This document shows positions 1 through 5,728 of a DNA stretch of 5,831 nucleotides, in pieces; the first letter of the stretch is position 1, and every line of letters starts with the position of its first letter. The DNA is from Flavobacteriaceae bacterium. GTDB lineage: Bacteria; Bacteroidota; Bacteroidia; Flavobacteriales; Flavobacteriaceae. The notes beneath the pieces are model-generated. The model had not been told where the DNA came from and searched no databases. It was given only the letters and a program-made list of their open reading frames with translations. A program made the position numbers and the translations under genes. The stretch is taken from positions 1 to 5,831 of the forward strand of contig DAOUPU010000165.1 in NCBI GenBank assembly GCA_030625995.1, in the 5' to 3' direction.

Positions 1-1165
1 AAAGAACTTGATTCTGTATTACCTCAAATTCTTCAAATTTTAAAGGTCGGTTATCCATGGCGGAAGGTAATCTAAAACCATATTCTACCAGATTTTCTTT
101 TCTCGAGCGATCGCCACCGTACATGGCGTGAACCTGAGGAATGGTTACATGACTTTCGTCAACGATCATTAAATAATCATTTGGAAAATAATCTAACAAA
201 CAAAATGGACGAGAACCGGGAGTTCTTCCATCTAAATAACGAGAATAGTTTTCAATACCACTACAGTAACCTAATTCCCGCATCATTTCTAAATCGAACT
301 CTGTGCGCTCTTTAAGTCTTTTTGCTTCCAGATGTTTTCCAATCTCTTTAAAGTAATCTACCTGTTTCATCATGTCATCTTGTATGAGATGAATAGCATT
401 TTGTAATATATCGGGTGAGGTTACAAATAAATTAGCAGGGTAAATCTGGAGGCTTTGATATTTGTCTATAGTTTGGTTATTCACTAAATCAAAACTCTCA
501 ATTTCTTCAATTTCATCTCCAAAGAAATGAATACGAAAGCCATGTTCACCATAAGAAGGATAAATGGAAATAGTATCTCCCTTTACCTTGAAAGTGCCGC
601 TTTTTACTTCGGCATCCGTTCTTGAATACAAACTTGTGACCAATTGGTGCAAAAATTTAGTTCGTGGAATTACCTGGCCAGTTTCAATCGCAATAACATT
701 TTTCTTGAACTCATCAGGGTTTCCAATTCCATACAAGCAGGAGACAGAGGCAACAACCAAAACATCTCTTCGGCCAGACATTAAGGAAGAGGTCGTACTT
801 AATCTCAAACGTTCTATTTCTTCATTTATGGATAGATCTTTTTCAATATAAACACCTGAAGCCGGAAGATAAGCCTCCGGTTGGTAATAGTCATAATAAG
901 AAACAAAATACTCCACAGCATTATCTGGGAAAAATTGTTTGAATTCTGAATATAATTGAGCGGCCAGTGTTTTGTTGTGCGCCAAGACCAAAGTTGGCTT
1001 TTGAACAATGTTAACCACATTGGCTGCTGTAAAGGTCTTTCCTGATCCGGTGACACCGAGAAGTACCTGGTATTTTTCATTTTCATTCAATCCATCGACC
1101 AATTGATCAATTGCCTGAGGTTGATCTCCTGCGGGTGTATAGTCGGATTCAAGTTTAAATTGCAT
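1..1165 (-). CDS. uvrB: UvrABC excinuclease subunit B, N-terminal part (cut by window edge)
   Basis: UvrB is the damage-verifying, ATP-dependent subunit of nucleotide excision repair; it is loaded on DNA by UvrA and then recruits UvrC for incision. Reading leftwards from ATG 1165-1163 gives 388 open codons plus one base with no stop, about 58% of a usual ~670-residue UvrB. Visible in order: the family N-terminus (MQFKLESDYTPAGDQPQAI), Walker A GVTGSGKT at residues 37-44, the motif LAHNKTLAAQLYSEF near 61-75, the tyrosine-rich beta-hairpin that clamps DNA (YYDYYQPEAY, 90-99), YSRYLDGR near 307-314, the Walker B/DEAD-like motif VDESH at 335-339, and the conserved run GDRSRKENLVEYGFRLPSAM at 351-370. 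The C-terminal helicase half and the UvrC-binding domain lie outside the window. The start is fixed by the family N-terminus; no Shine-Dalgarno is seen. The gene is divergent from the transporter genes. Identification is nearly certain. Confidence 0.98.
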   Translation of the reverse strand, partial: MQFKLESDYTPAGDQPQAIDQLVDGLNENEKYQVLLGVTGSGKTFTAANVVNIVQKPTLVLAHNKTLAAQLYSEFKQFFPDNAVEYFVSYYDYYQPEAYLPASGVYIEKDLSINEEIERLRLSTTSSLMSGRRDVLVVASVSCLYGIGNPDEFKKNVIAIETGQVIPRTKFLHQLVTSLYSRTDAEVKSGTFKVKGDTISIYPSYGEHGFRIHFFGDEIEEIESFDLVNNQTIDKYQSLQIYPANLFVTSPDILQNAIHLIQDDMMKQVDYFKEIGKHLEAKRLKERTEFDLEMMRELGYCSGIENYSRYLDGRTPGSRPFCLLDYFPNDYLMIVDESHVTIPQVHAMYGGDRSRKENLVEYGFRLPSAMDNRPLKFEEFEVIQNQVL

Positions 1166-1169
1166 TTCA

Positions 1170-1177
1170 CAAAAATA
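1170..1177 (-). promoter_or_regulatory. Possible -7 box for uvrB (TATTTTTG)
   Basis: On the minus strand TATTTTTG matches the Bacteroidota -7 consensus TAnnTTTG exactly. It ends only four bases before the uvrB ATG, so a transcript driven by it would be leaderless or nearly so. No TTG is seen at the expected -33 distance, and such T-rich octamers arise often by chance in AT-rich DNA. Confidence 0.25.
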
Positions 1178-1248
1178 ATGTAATTTGCTATTAATATTTA
1201 AAATAATTGCCGAGAAATTAGTTCCCATAAGCATCAATAAGAAATCAA

Positions 1249-1329
1249 ATGGTCAATGAAGAGGTGACCCTACAAGTTGATACTTTTCCCGTCAGTGGAA
1301 GACAGAAAGCTGTTTTGGTGAGACAATAA
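1249..1329 (+). CDS. Possible 26-residue small ORF or leader peptide, unrecognised
   Basis: An ATG at 1249 opens a frame of 26 codons ending in TAA at 1327-1329. The peptide starts MVNEEVTLQVDTF and ends VSGRQKAVLVRQ. I do not recognise it. It has no hydrophobic segment, no regulatory run of one amino acid, and no Shine-Dalgarno; the same frame is open upstream only back to a TAA at 1228. Its 3' end overlaps the left arm of the inverted repeat at 1314-1321, so its translation could affect folding there. It could equally be chance or a remnant of an older gene. Treat as tentative. Confidence 0.15.
   Translation: MVNEEVTLQVDTFPVSGRQKAVLVRQ
1299..1316 (+). other. Small hairpin in the transporter leader region
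   Basis: AAGACAG (1299-1305) can pair with CTGTTTT (1310-1316) around an AAAG loop: seven pairs including one G-U. It shares bases 1314-1316 with the outer stem of the next structure, so the full forms of the two cannot exist together. The stem is weak and may be chance. Confidence 0.2.
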
Positions 1330-1369
1330 ATTCTTATTTTTTGAACCTTTCAAGTCACCAAACTTTTTT
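1314..1369 (+). terminator. Nested inverted repeats followed by T6; possible terminator or attenuator
   Basis: TTTGGTGA (1314-1321) is a perfect 8-bp inverted repeat of TCACCAAA (1355-1362). Between the arms are two further short hairpins: AATAA/TTATT (1325-1338, 4-nt loop) and TTGAA/TTCAA (1341-1353, 3-nt loop, extendable by one G-U pair). The outer stem is followed, after one C, by six T's (1364-1369), so it resembles an intrinsic terminator only in the rightward direction. It lies 66 bp before the DUF4212 start. It could end a short upstream transcript, act as an attenuator, or be chance pairing in AT-rich DNA. The outer stem has only three G-C pairs. Confidence 0.3.
1315..1343 (+). promoter_or_regulatory. 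Possible promoter for the DUF4212-symporter genes (TTG-N17-TATTTTTTG)
   Basis: TTG at 1315-1317 lies 17 bp before TATTTTTTG at 1335-1343. This approximates the Bacteroidota -33/-7 pattern (TTG, then TAnnTTTG) but the -7-like box has one extra T. It would start transcription near 1350 and leave an 80-90 nt leader. It overlaps the inverted-repeat structure, so promoter and terminator are competing readings of the same bases. Confidence 0.25.
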
Positions 1370-1435
1370 AATTGATAAATTATTTTCTTCCCTATTAGAA
1401 ATAAACAGTTATTTTAGAGGTCAAAATTCAAAGTT

Positions 1436-1693
1436 ATGGCTGACAAAAAGTATCTAAAAAAGTACTGGAAAGAGAACCTCAGATATTTACTGATTTTATT
1501 AACTATTTGGTTTGTAGTATCTTATGTTTTTGGAATATTATTAGTAGATCAATTGAATGCGGTCCGTCTGGGCGGTTTTAAATTAGGTTTTTGGTTTGCT
1601 CAACAGGGAGCCATGTACGTATTCGTCATTTTGATCTTTGTTTATGTCAGGTGGATGAATAAGTTGGATAAAAAATATAATGTTAACGAATAA
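1436..1693 (+). CDS. DUF4212 small subunit of a sodium:solute symporter
   Basis: This 85-residue inner-membrane protein belongs to the DUF4212 family (putative solute:sodium symporter small subunit), found almost always directly before a VC_2705-type symporter. The sequence shows a basic N-terminus (MADKKYLKKYWKENLR), a first membrane helix at about residues 17-37, the family motif GFWFAQQGAMYVF at 51-63 running into a second helix (about 52-72), and a charged end (RWMNKLDKKYNVNE). Length is typical. The role is inferred from gene pairing: assembly, stability or regulation of the symporter, comparable to YjcH beside ActP in E. coli but a different family. It stops 19 nt before the symporter start, so the two are almost certainly co-transcribed. 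The start agrees with the family N-terminus; no good Shine-Dalgarno is present. Confidence 0.93.
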   Translation: MADKKYLKKYWKENLRYLLILLTIWFVVSYVFGILLVDQLNAVRLGGFKLGFWFAQQGAMYVFVILIFVYVRWMNKLDKKYNVNE

Positions 1694-1712
1694 ATAAAAA
1701 TTAAGTAGAAGT

Positions 1713-3419
1713 ATGGGGATATTAATGTGGACATGGATTCTGGTTGGAATAACTTTTGCAATTTATATAGGAATTGCTATTTGGGCCAGGGCAGAATCAT
1801 CAAAAGAGTTTTATATAGCTGGTGGAGGTGTTCATCCTGTAATTAATGGTATGGCCACTGCAGCGGACTGGATGTCTGCGGCTTCATTCATATCCTTGGC
1901 GGGAATTGTTTCTTTCACGGGATATGACGGTTCAGTCTATTTGTTAGGATGGACCGGGGGTTATGTTCTGCTGGCATTATTGTTGGCGCCCTACCTAAGA
2001 AAATTCGGGAAATTTACAGTACCGGATTTTATTGGTGACAGATATTATTCTAATGTGGCCCGTTTTGTTGCGATTATAGCTGCATTGATGGTGTCATTTA
2101 CATATGTAGCCGGTCAAATGAGGGGTGTTGGGATTGTCTTTTCCAGATATTTAGAAGTAGATATTGATACAGGTGTCTATATTGGAATGACCATAGTATT
2201 ATTCTATGCCGTACTGGGTGGAATGAAAGGAATTACTTATACCCAGGTTGCACAATATTGTGTTTTGATATTTGCATTCATGGTTCCGGCAATTTTTATT
2301 TCCATACAAATGACAGGTAATCCGATCCCACAACTAGGATTCGGAGATACAGGCCCGGATGGTGTATACCTGTTGGATAAGCTGGATGGACTCCAAAAAG
2401 AGCTCGGTTTTGCTGAATATACCTCAGGGAGCAAATCGATGACGGATATATTTGCAATTACATTAGCTCTTATGGTTGGAACAGCGGGATTACCTCATGT
2501 GATCGTACGATTTTTTACTGTTCCGAAAGTTAAAGATGCACGTATTTCTGCAGGTTGGGCATTATTATTTATTGCCATTTTATATACAACAGTTCCGGCG
2601 GTTGCGGTATTTGCAAGAACCAATTTAATTGAAACGGTCAGTGAACAGAAATATGATGAATTACCGGAATGGTTTAGTAATTGGGAAACAACAGGTTTAT
2701 TGAAATTTGAAGATAAAAATGGGGATGGCATTGTACAATATCAGGCTAATCCGGAAATTAATGAATTAACCATAGATCGAGATATTATTGTCCTGGCAAA
2801 TCCAGAAATTGCAAAATTACCAAACTGGGTCATTGCCTTGGTTGGTGCTGGTGGTCTGGCGGCTGCCCTGTCAACGGCTGCAGGTTTACTTCTGGTTATA
2901 GCCTCGTCAATATCGCATGATCTGATAAAGAAGATGGTTAAACCAAATATTACGGAAAAAGGTGAATTGGTTGCGGCTCGATTGAGTGCAATTGCCGCAG
3001 TAATGGTTGCCGGTTGGTTTGGAATTAACCCGCCTGGATTTGTCGCGGCAGTTGTGGCATTGGCATTTGGGTTGGCTGCAGCTTCATTTTTCCCGGCAAT
3101 AGTGTTGGGTATTTTTTATAAAAGAATGAATAAGGAAGGGGCTATTGCAGGAATGGTCATTGGACTTTTGTTTATGTCCTACTATATATTAAAATTTAAA
3201 TTTGGAATTTTTGACGGAGGAAGAGATTCAGTTGCCGGCCTCAAAGAAGATTGGTGGTTTGGTATTTCTCCCGAAGGATTTGGAACTGTTGCAATGGCCA
3301 TCAATTTCATAGTGTCCTTGGTGATATCTGGAATTACTCCTGCACCACCACAAGAAGTTCAGGATATAGTAGAAGATATTAGAGTTCCCTCCGGAGCCGG
3401 AGGAGCAACTCATCATTAA
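1713..3419 (+). CDS. Sodium:solute symporter, VC_2705 subfamily (probable acetate/carboxylate uptake)
   Basis: A 568-residue member of the SSS family (LeuT fold), driving solute import with Na+ across the inner membrane. About 13 hydrophobic helices can be drawn: near 6-24, 45-66, 73-95, 116-138, 153-172, 178-200, 246-268, 277-300, 371-395, 417-437, 441-465, 476-495 and 522-542. Family signatures: ATAADWMSAASFISLAG (48-64), whose D52 corresponds by eye to the Na+-linked aspartate of PutP; GGMKGITYTQVAQ (169-181); LPHVIVRFFTVP (260-271); and LAAALSTAAGLLLVIASS (382-399), with S387-T388 at the expected Na2-site serine/threonine pair. A long non-membrane segment (301-370) contains an EF-hand-like D334-x-N336-x-D338-G339. 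The C-terminus is polar and ends in His-His. A second ATG four codons in (1725) is an alternative start. Acetate is the likely substrate because acs follows, but other carboxylates are possible; I withhold the symbol actP. Confidence 0.93.
   Translation: MGILMWTWILVGITFAIYIGIAIWARAESSKEFYIAGGGVHPVINGMATAADWMSAASFISLAGIVSFTGYDGSVYLLGWTGGYVLLALLLAPYLRKFGKFTVPDFIGDRYYSNVARFVAIIAALMVSFTYVAGQMRGVGIVFSRYLEVDIDTGVYIGMTIVLFYAVLGGMKGITYTQVAQYCVLIFAFMVPAIFISIQMTGNPIPQLGFGDTGPDGVYLLDKLDGLQKELGFAEYTSGSKSMTDIFAITLALMVGTAGLPHVIVRFFTVPKVKDARISAGWALLFIAILYTTVPAVAVFARTNLIETVSEQKYDELPEWFSNWETTGLLKFEDKNGDGIVQYQANPEINELTIDRDIIVLANPEIAKLPNWVIALVGAGGLAAALSTAAGLLLVIASSISHDLIKKMVKPNITEKGELVAARLSAIAAVMVAGWFGINPPGFVAAVVALAFGLAAASFFPAIVLGIFYKRMNKEGAIAGMVIGLLFMSYYILKFKFGIFDGGRDSVAGLKEDWWFGISPEGFGTVAMAINFIVSLVISGITPAPPQEVQDIVEDIRVPSGAGGATHH
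3388..3403 (+). repeat. GC-rich perfect inverted repeat at the 3' end of the symporter gene
   Basis: CCTCCGGAGCCGGAGG is a 7-bp perfect inverted repeat with a 2-nt centre, realistically a 6-bp stem with a GAGC loop. It lies inside the coding sequence, over the codons for P559-SGAGG, ending 13 bp before the stop codon. It is the strongest GC hairpin seen in an otherwise AT-rich window. The nearest T-run (3431-3435) is 27 nt downstream, too far for a standard terminator. It might slow RNA decay or transcription between symporter and acs, or simply reflect glycine/proline codons. Confidence 0.4.
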
Positions 3420-3556
3420 TTTCTGTAATATTTTTGTTCGTCGATAATTTTAAGTTAACCGTAGAAAAAATAGCCTGGAATTCGTTGTATTTATTACTTT
3501 AGAATCAAATTTTGAACATCAACATATTTTTGTTTTATCATTAAAATTCATTAGAA
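3420..3556 (+). other. Spacer between the symporter and acs genes
   Basis: These 137 bp are AT-rich and hold no reading frame of note. Two TATTTTTG octamers (3429-3436 and 3525-3532) match the Bacteroidota -7 consensus. There is no clear terminator, so acs may be both read through from the transporter genes and started from its own promoter. Confidence 0.5.
3525..3532 (+). promoter_or_regulatory. Possible -7 box for acs (TATTTTTG)
   Basis: TATTTTTG fits TAnnTTTG exactly and would start transcription near 3537-3540, giving a leader of about 17-20 nt before the acs ATG at 3557, a normal distance. No TTG lies at the expected -33 spacing (the nearest, 3512-3514, is only 10 bp upstream), so support is partial. 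Confidence 0.35.
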
Positions 3557-5464
3557 ATGAGTAATTACCACATAAAGAATTTAGAAGAGTATTATCAAAT
3601 TTATAGAAAATCAGTTAGAAATCCTGAAAATTTTTGGGAGGAAGTTGCTGAGGAGCATTTTATTTGGCGCAAAAGATGGGATAAGGTTCTTAGCTGGGAT
3701 TTTACAAAACCCGAGATAAAATGGTTTGAGGGTGCTAAGTTGAATATAACAGAAAACTGTATTGATAGACATCTTAGGATTCGCGGTGATAAAACAGCAA
3801 TATTATTTGAGCCCAATTCACATAAAGACAAAGCAGAGCATATTACTTATATGCAGCTATATCATCGTGTAAATAAATTTTCTAATGTACTTAAGGATGA
3901 AGGAATTAAAAAAGGAGATAGAGTTTGTATCTACTTACCCATGATCCCGGAATTGGCAGTTTCTGTTTTGGCTTGCGCGAGAATTGGAGCAATTCATTCT
4001 GTAGTATTTGCAGGCTTTTCTTCCACGGCGTTGTCCACAAGAATAAATGACAGCGACTGTAAAATGGTAATTACATCTGACGGCTCTTACCGTGGATCTA
4101 AAACAATTGATTTGAAAGGTATTGTTGATGAGGCTCTGGAAAGATGCCCTTCGATTGAGACTTCCTTGGTAGTTAAAAGAATTAATTCTGAAATCTTTAT
4201 GAAAGAGGGTAGGGATAAATGGTTGGAACCATTGTTAGAAAATGCCGACTCTGAATGCGAACCCGAAATAATGGATGCGGAAGATCCACTTTTTATTTTA
4301 TACACATCAGGCTCTACCGGAAAACCAAAGGGGATGGTGCATACTACGGCAGGATACATGATCTATTCTGCATATACATTTAAGAATGTATTTCAGTATA
4401 GAGAGAATGATATTTATTGGTGTACCGCTGATATAGGTTGGATTACCGGCCATAGTTATATTGTTTACGGACCATTGGCCAATGGAGCAACTAGCGTTAT
4501 GTTTGAGGGGGTACCTAATTATCCGGACTTTGGAAGATTTTGGGAAATAGTTGAAAAACATAAGGTTACCCAATTTTATACAGCTCCGACAGCTATTAGG
4601 GCCTTAGCAAAAGAAAAGTTGGAGTTTGTTGAAAATTATGACCTCTCATCTTTAAAGGTACTTGGGTCCGTTGGTGAACCTATTAATGAAGAAGCCTGGC
4701 ATTGGTACAATGATAATATAGGGAAGAAAAAAAGTCCAATTGTAGATACTTGGTGGCAAACAGAAACAGGGGGTATTATGATCTCTCCAATCCCATTTGC
4801 TACGCCGACAAAGCCAACCTACGCAACATTGCCATTACCCGGAATTCAACCTGTTTTATTAGATGAAAATGGTGTGGAAATAAAAGAAAATCAAGTGGAT
4901 GGCCGATTGTGTATTAAATTTCCATGGCCTTCTATTGCCAGAACGATTTGGGGAAATCACGAACGTTACAGAGAAACTTATTTCTCGGCATATGAGAATC
5001 AATATTTTACAGGAGATGGGGCACTGAGAGATGAAGTAGGCTATTATAGAATTACCGGTAGGGTGGATGATGTAATTATTGTATCTGGTCACAATTTAGG
5101 TACCGCACCTATCGAAGACGCTGTTAATGAACACCCGGCTGTTGCTGAATCTGCAATCGTTGGTTTTCCACATGATATTAAAGGAAATGCCTTGTATGGA
5201 TATGTAATTTTGAAAGAGGCAGGCGAATCAAGAGTTCATGATAATTTAAGGAAAGAAATTAATCAAATAATTACGGAACATATTGGGCCAATTGCCAAGC
5301 TTGATAAAATACAGTTTACCAGTGGTTTACCAAAAACCAGGAGTGGAAAGATCATGCGTAGAATATTGCGTAAAATTGCGTGCAATGATACCAGTAATTT
5401 GGGAGATACCTCTACATTATTAAATCCTGAAGTTGTTCAGGAAATTATGGATAATGTGCTTTAG
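3557..5464 (+). CDS. acs: Acetyl-CoA synthetase (AMP-forming)
   Basis: Cytosolic ligase of the ANL superfamily: acetate + ATP + CoA gives acetyl-CoA + AMP + PPi through an acetyl-adenylate, allowing growth on low acetate. The 635-residue length is slightly below the ~650 of enterobacterial Acs. The N-terminal ACAS domain starts near residue 5 and includes ENFWEEVAEEHFIW (25-38). The phosphate-binding loop is YTSGSTGKPKGM (249-260). Acetate-pocket positions appear as I296-T297 (GWITGHSY), V372 (GSVGEPI) and W400 (TWWQTETGG, 398-406); the tryptophan blocks longer acyl chains and argues for acetate. The hinge is GRVDD (501-505), and the C-terminal LPKTRSGKIMRR (591-602) contains K598, the catalytic lysine that is acetylated in Salmonella Acs. 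N513 stands where Salmonella has R526. The start fits the family N-terminus (MSNYHIKNLEEYY); no Shine-Dalgarno is seen. It follows the symporter by 137 bp on the same strand. Confidence 0.97.
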   Translation: MSNYHIKNLEEYYQIYRKSVRNPENFWEEVAEEHFIWRKRWDKVLSWDFTKPEIKWFEGAKLNITENCIDRHLRIRGDKTAILFEPNSHKDKAEHITYMQLYHRVNKFSNVLKDEGIKKGDRVCIYLPMIPELAVSVLACARIGAIHSVVFAGFSSTALSTRINDSDCKMVITSDGSYRGSKTIDLKGIVDEALERCPSIETSLVVKRINSEIFMKEGRDKWLEPLLENADSECEPEIMDAEDPLFILYTSGSTGKPKGMVHTTAGYMIYSAYTFKNVFQYRENDIYWCTADIGWITGHSYIVYGPLANGATSVMFEGVPNYPDFGRFWEIVEKHKVTQFYTAPTAIRALAKEKLEFVENYDLSSLKVLGSVGEPINEEAWHWYNDNIGKKKSPIVDTWWQTETGGIMISPIPFATPTKPTYATLPLPGIQPVLLDENGVEIKENQVDGRLCIKFPWPSIARTIWGNHERYRETYFSAYENQYFTGDGALRDEVGYYRITGRVDDVIIVSGHNLGTAPIEDAVNEHPAVAESAIVGFPHDIKGNALYGYVILKEAGESRVHDNLRKEINQIITEHIGPIAKLDKIQFTSGLPKTRSGKIMRRILRKIACNDTSNLGDTSTLLNPEVVQEIMDNVL

Positions 5465-5467
5465 GAA

Positions 5468-5614
5468 GAGAAGAGATAAAAGATAAAAGATAAAAGAGAA
5501 AAGATAAAAGATAAAAGAGAAATGAGAAAAGACAAAAGGCTGGAGACTGAAGACTGAAGACTGGAGACTGGAGACTGAAGACTGAAGACTGGAGACTGAA
5601 GACTGAAGACTGAT
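5468..5614 (+). repeat. 147-bp heptamer tandem array, 21 units in one register, two unit types
   Basis: Starting three bases after the acs stop, the sequence keeps a strict 7-bp period for 21 units. Units 1-10 (5468-5537) are purine-rich variants of GATAAAA (GATAAAA, GAGAAAA, GAGAAAT, ending with GACAAAA). Unit 11 (5538-5544) is the bridge GGCTGGA. Units 12-21 (5545-5614) are GACTGAA or GACTGGA, the last degenerating to GACTGAT. Within the second part the GGA/GAA variants follow a partial three-unit (21-bp) order. Similar GACTGAAGACTG-type strings occur, to my recollection, between genes in various Bacteroidota genomes. The array separates acs from the next gene. No protein is supported here: the open frame on the other strand simply reads the repeat. 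Confidence 0.93.
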
Positions 5615-5624
5615 GTATGTCCGT

Positions 5625-5674
5625 CTCTGATATAGGTTGACCGAAAAAGTCAATTTATATATACATTATCAGAG
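5625..5674 (+). repeat. Nested inverted repeats upstream of the DUF2461 gene
   Basis: CTCTGATA (5625-5632) pairs perfectly with TATCAGAG (5667-5674). Inside, TTGAC (5637-5641) pairs with GTCAA (5649-5653) around a CGAAAAA loop. The interior also carries TTTATATATA. The structure could be a weak terminator after acs and its repeats, a protein-binding site, or a leader fold of the next gene. No T-run follows the outer stem, so a classic terminator is not supported. Confidence 0.35.
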
Positions 5675-5718
5675 GAATCTGCGATATCCACGAGAACAAG
5701 AAGAAAGATACATAGAAA

Positions 5719-5722
5719 AGGA
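5719..5722 (+). promoter_or_regulatory. Ribosome binding site of the DUF2461 gene
   Basis: AGGA, within AAAAGGA, lies six bases before ATG 5729. It is the only well-placed Shine-Dalgarno-like sequence in the window and supports that start. Confidence 0.6.
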
Positions 5723-5728
5723 TTAAAA

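Larger units (their letters stand above)
1166..1435. other. Divergent intergenic region between uvrB and the DUF4212 gene
   Basis: This 270-bp spacer must hold the start signals for uvrB (leftwards) and for the transporter genes (rightwards). It contains a possible 26-codon frame (1249-1329), a nested inverted-repeat structure followed by T6 (1314-1369), a smaller hairpin (1299-1316) and weak promoter-like boxes. No tRNA and no recognisable riboswitch are seen. The last 66 bases before the DUF4212 start are plain AT-rich sequence; AGAGG at 1416-1420 lies 15 nt from the ATG, too far for a normal ribosome binding site. Confidence 0.6.
5615..5728 (+). other. Spacer between heptamer array and DUF2461 gene
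   Basis: Its main content is the nested inverted repeat at 5625-5674. After that comes purine-rich sequence leading into the ribosome binding site. No TAnnTTTG box with a -33 partner is seen, so the promoter of the downstream gene is not identified. Confidence 0.5.

Noticed and set aside
564..851. 95-codon open frame on the plus strand
   Set aside because: It is antisense to uvrB, whose minus-strand frame carries clear family motifs throughout this stretch.
826..1086. 86-codon open frame on the minus strand
   Set aside because: It runs in another frame of uvrB across the Walker A and beta-hairpin region; the real frame is certain there.
2237..2731. Minus-strand open frames within the symporter gene
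   Set aside because: They are antisense to a gene with continuous family motifs and have no recognisable product.
3429..3436. TATTTTTG box just after the symporter stop as an acs promoter
   Set aside because: It would give a leader of over 100 nt and has no TTG at -33; the second copy at 3525-3532 is better placed.
4427..4439. 13-mer CTGATATAGGTTG shared between acs and position 5627-5639
   Set aside because: One 13-bp match within nearly 6 kb of AT-rich sequence is within chance expectation, and the flanks do not match.
3601..5092. Several minus-strand open frames of 76-90 codons within acs
   Set aside because: They are shadows of the acs coding frame, without family resemblance or start signals.
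5468..5614. CRISPR-like array
   Set aside because: The units are 7 bp and contiguous, with no spacers and no 25-40 bp repeats; it is a simple tandem repeat.
5420..5653. 77-codon minus-strand frame with repeated LQSSVSS units
   Set aside because: Its repetitive protein is just the heptamer array read in reverse; 21 bp equals seven codons, so no stop arises. It also overlaps the acs end and has no start context.
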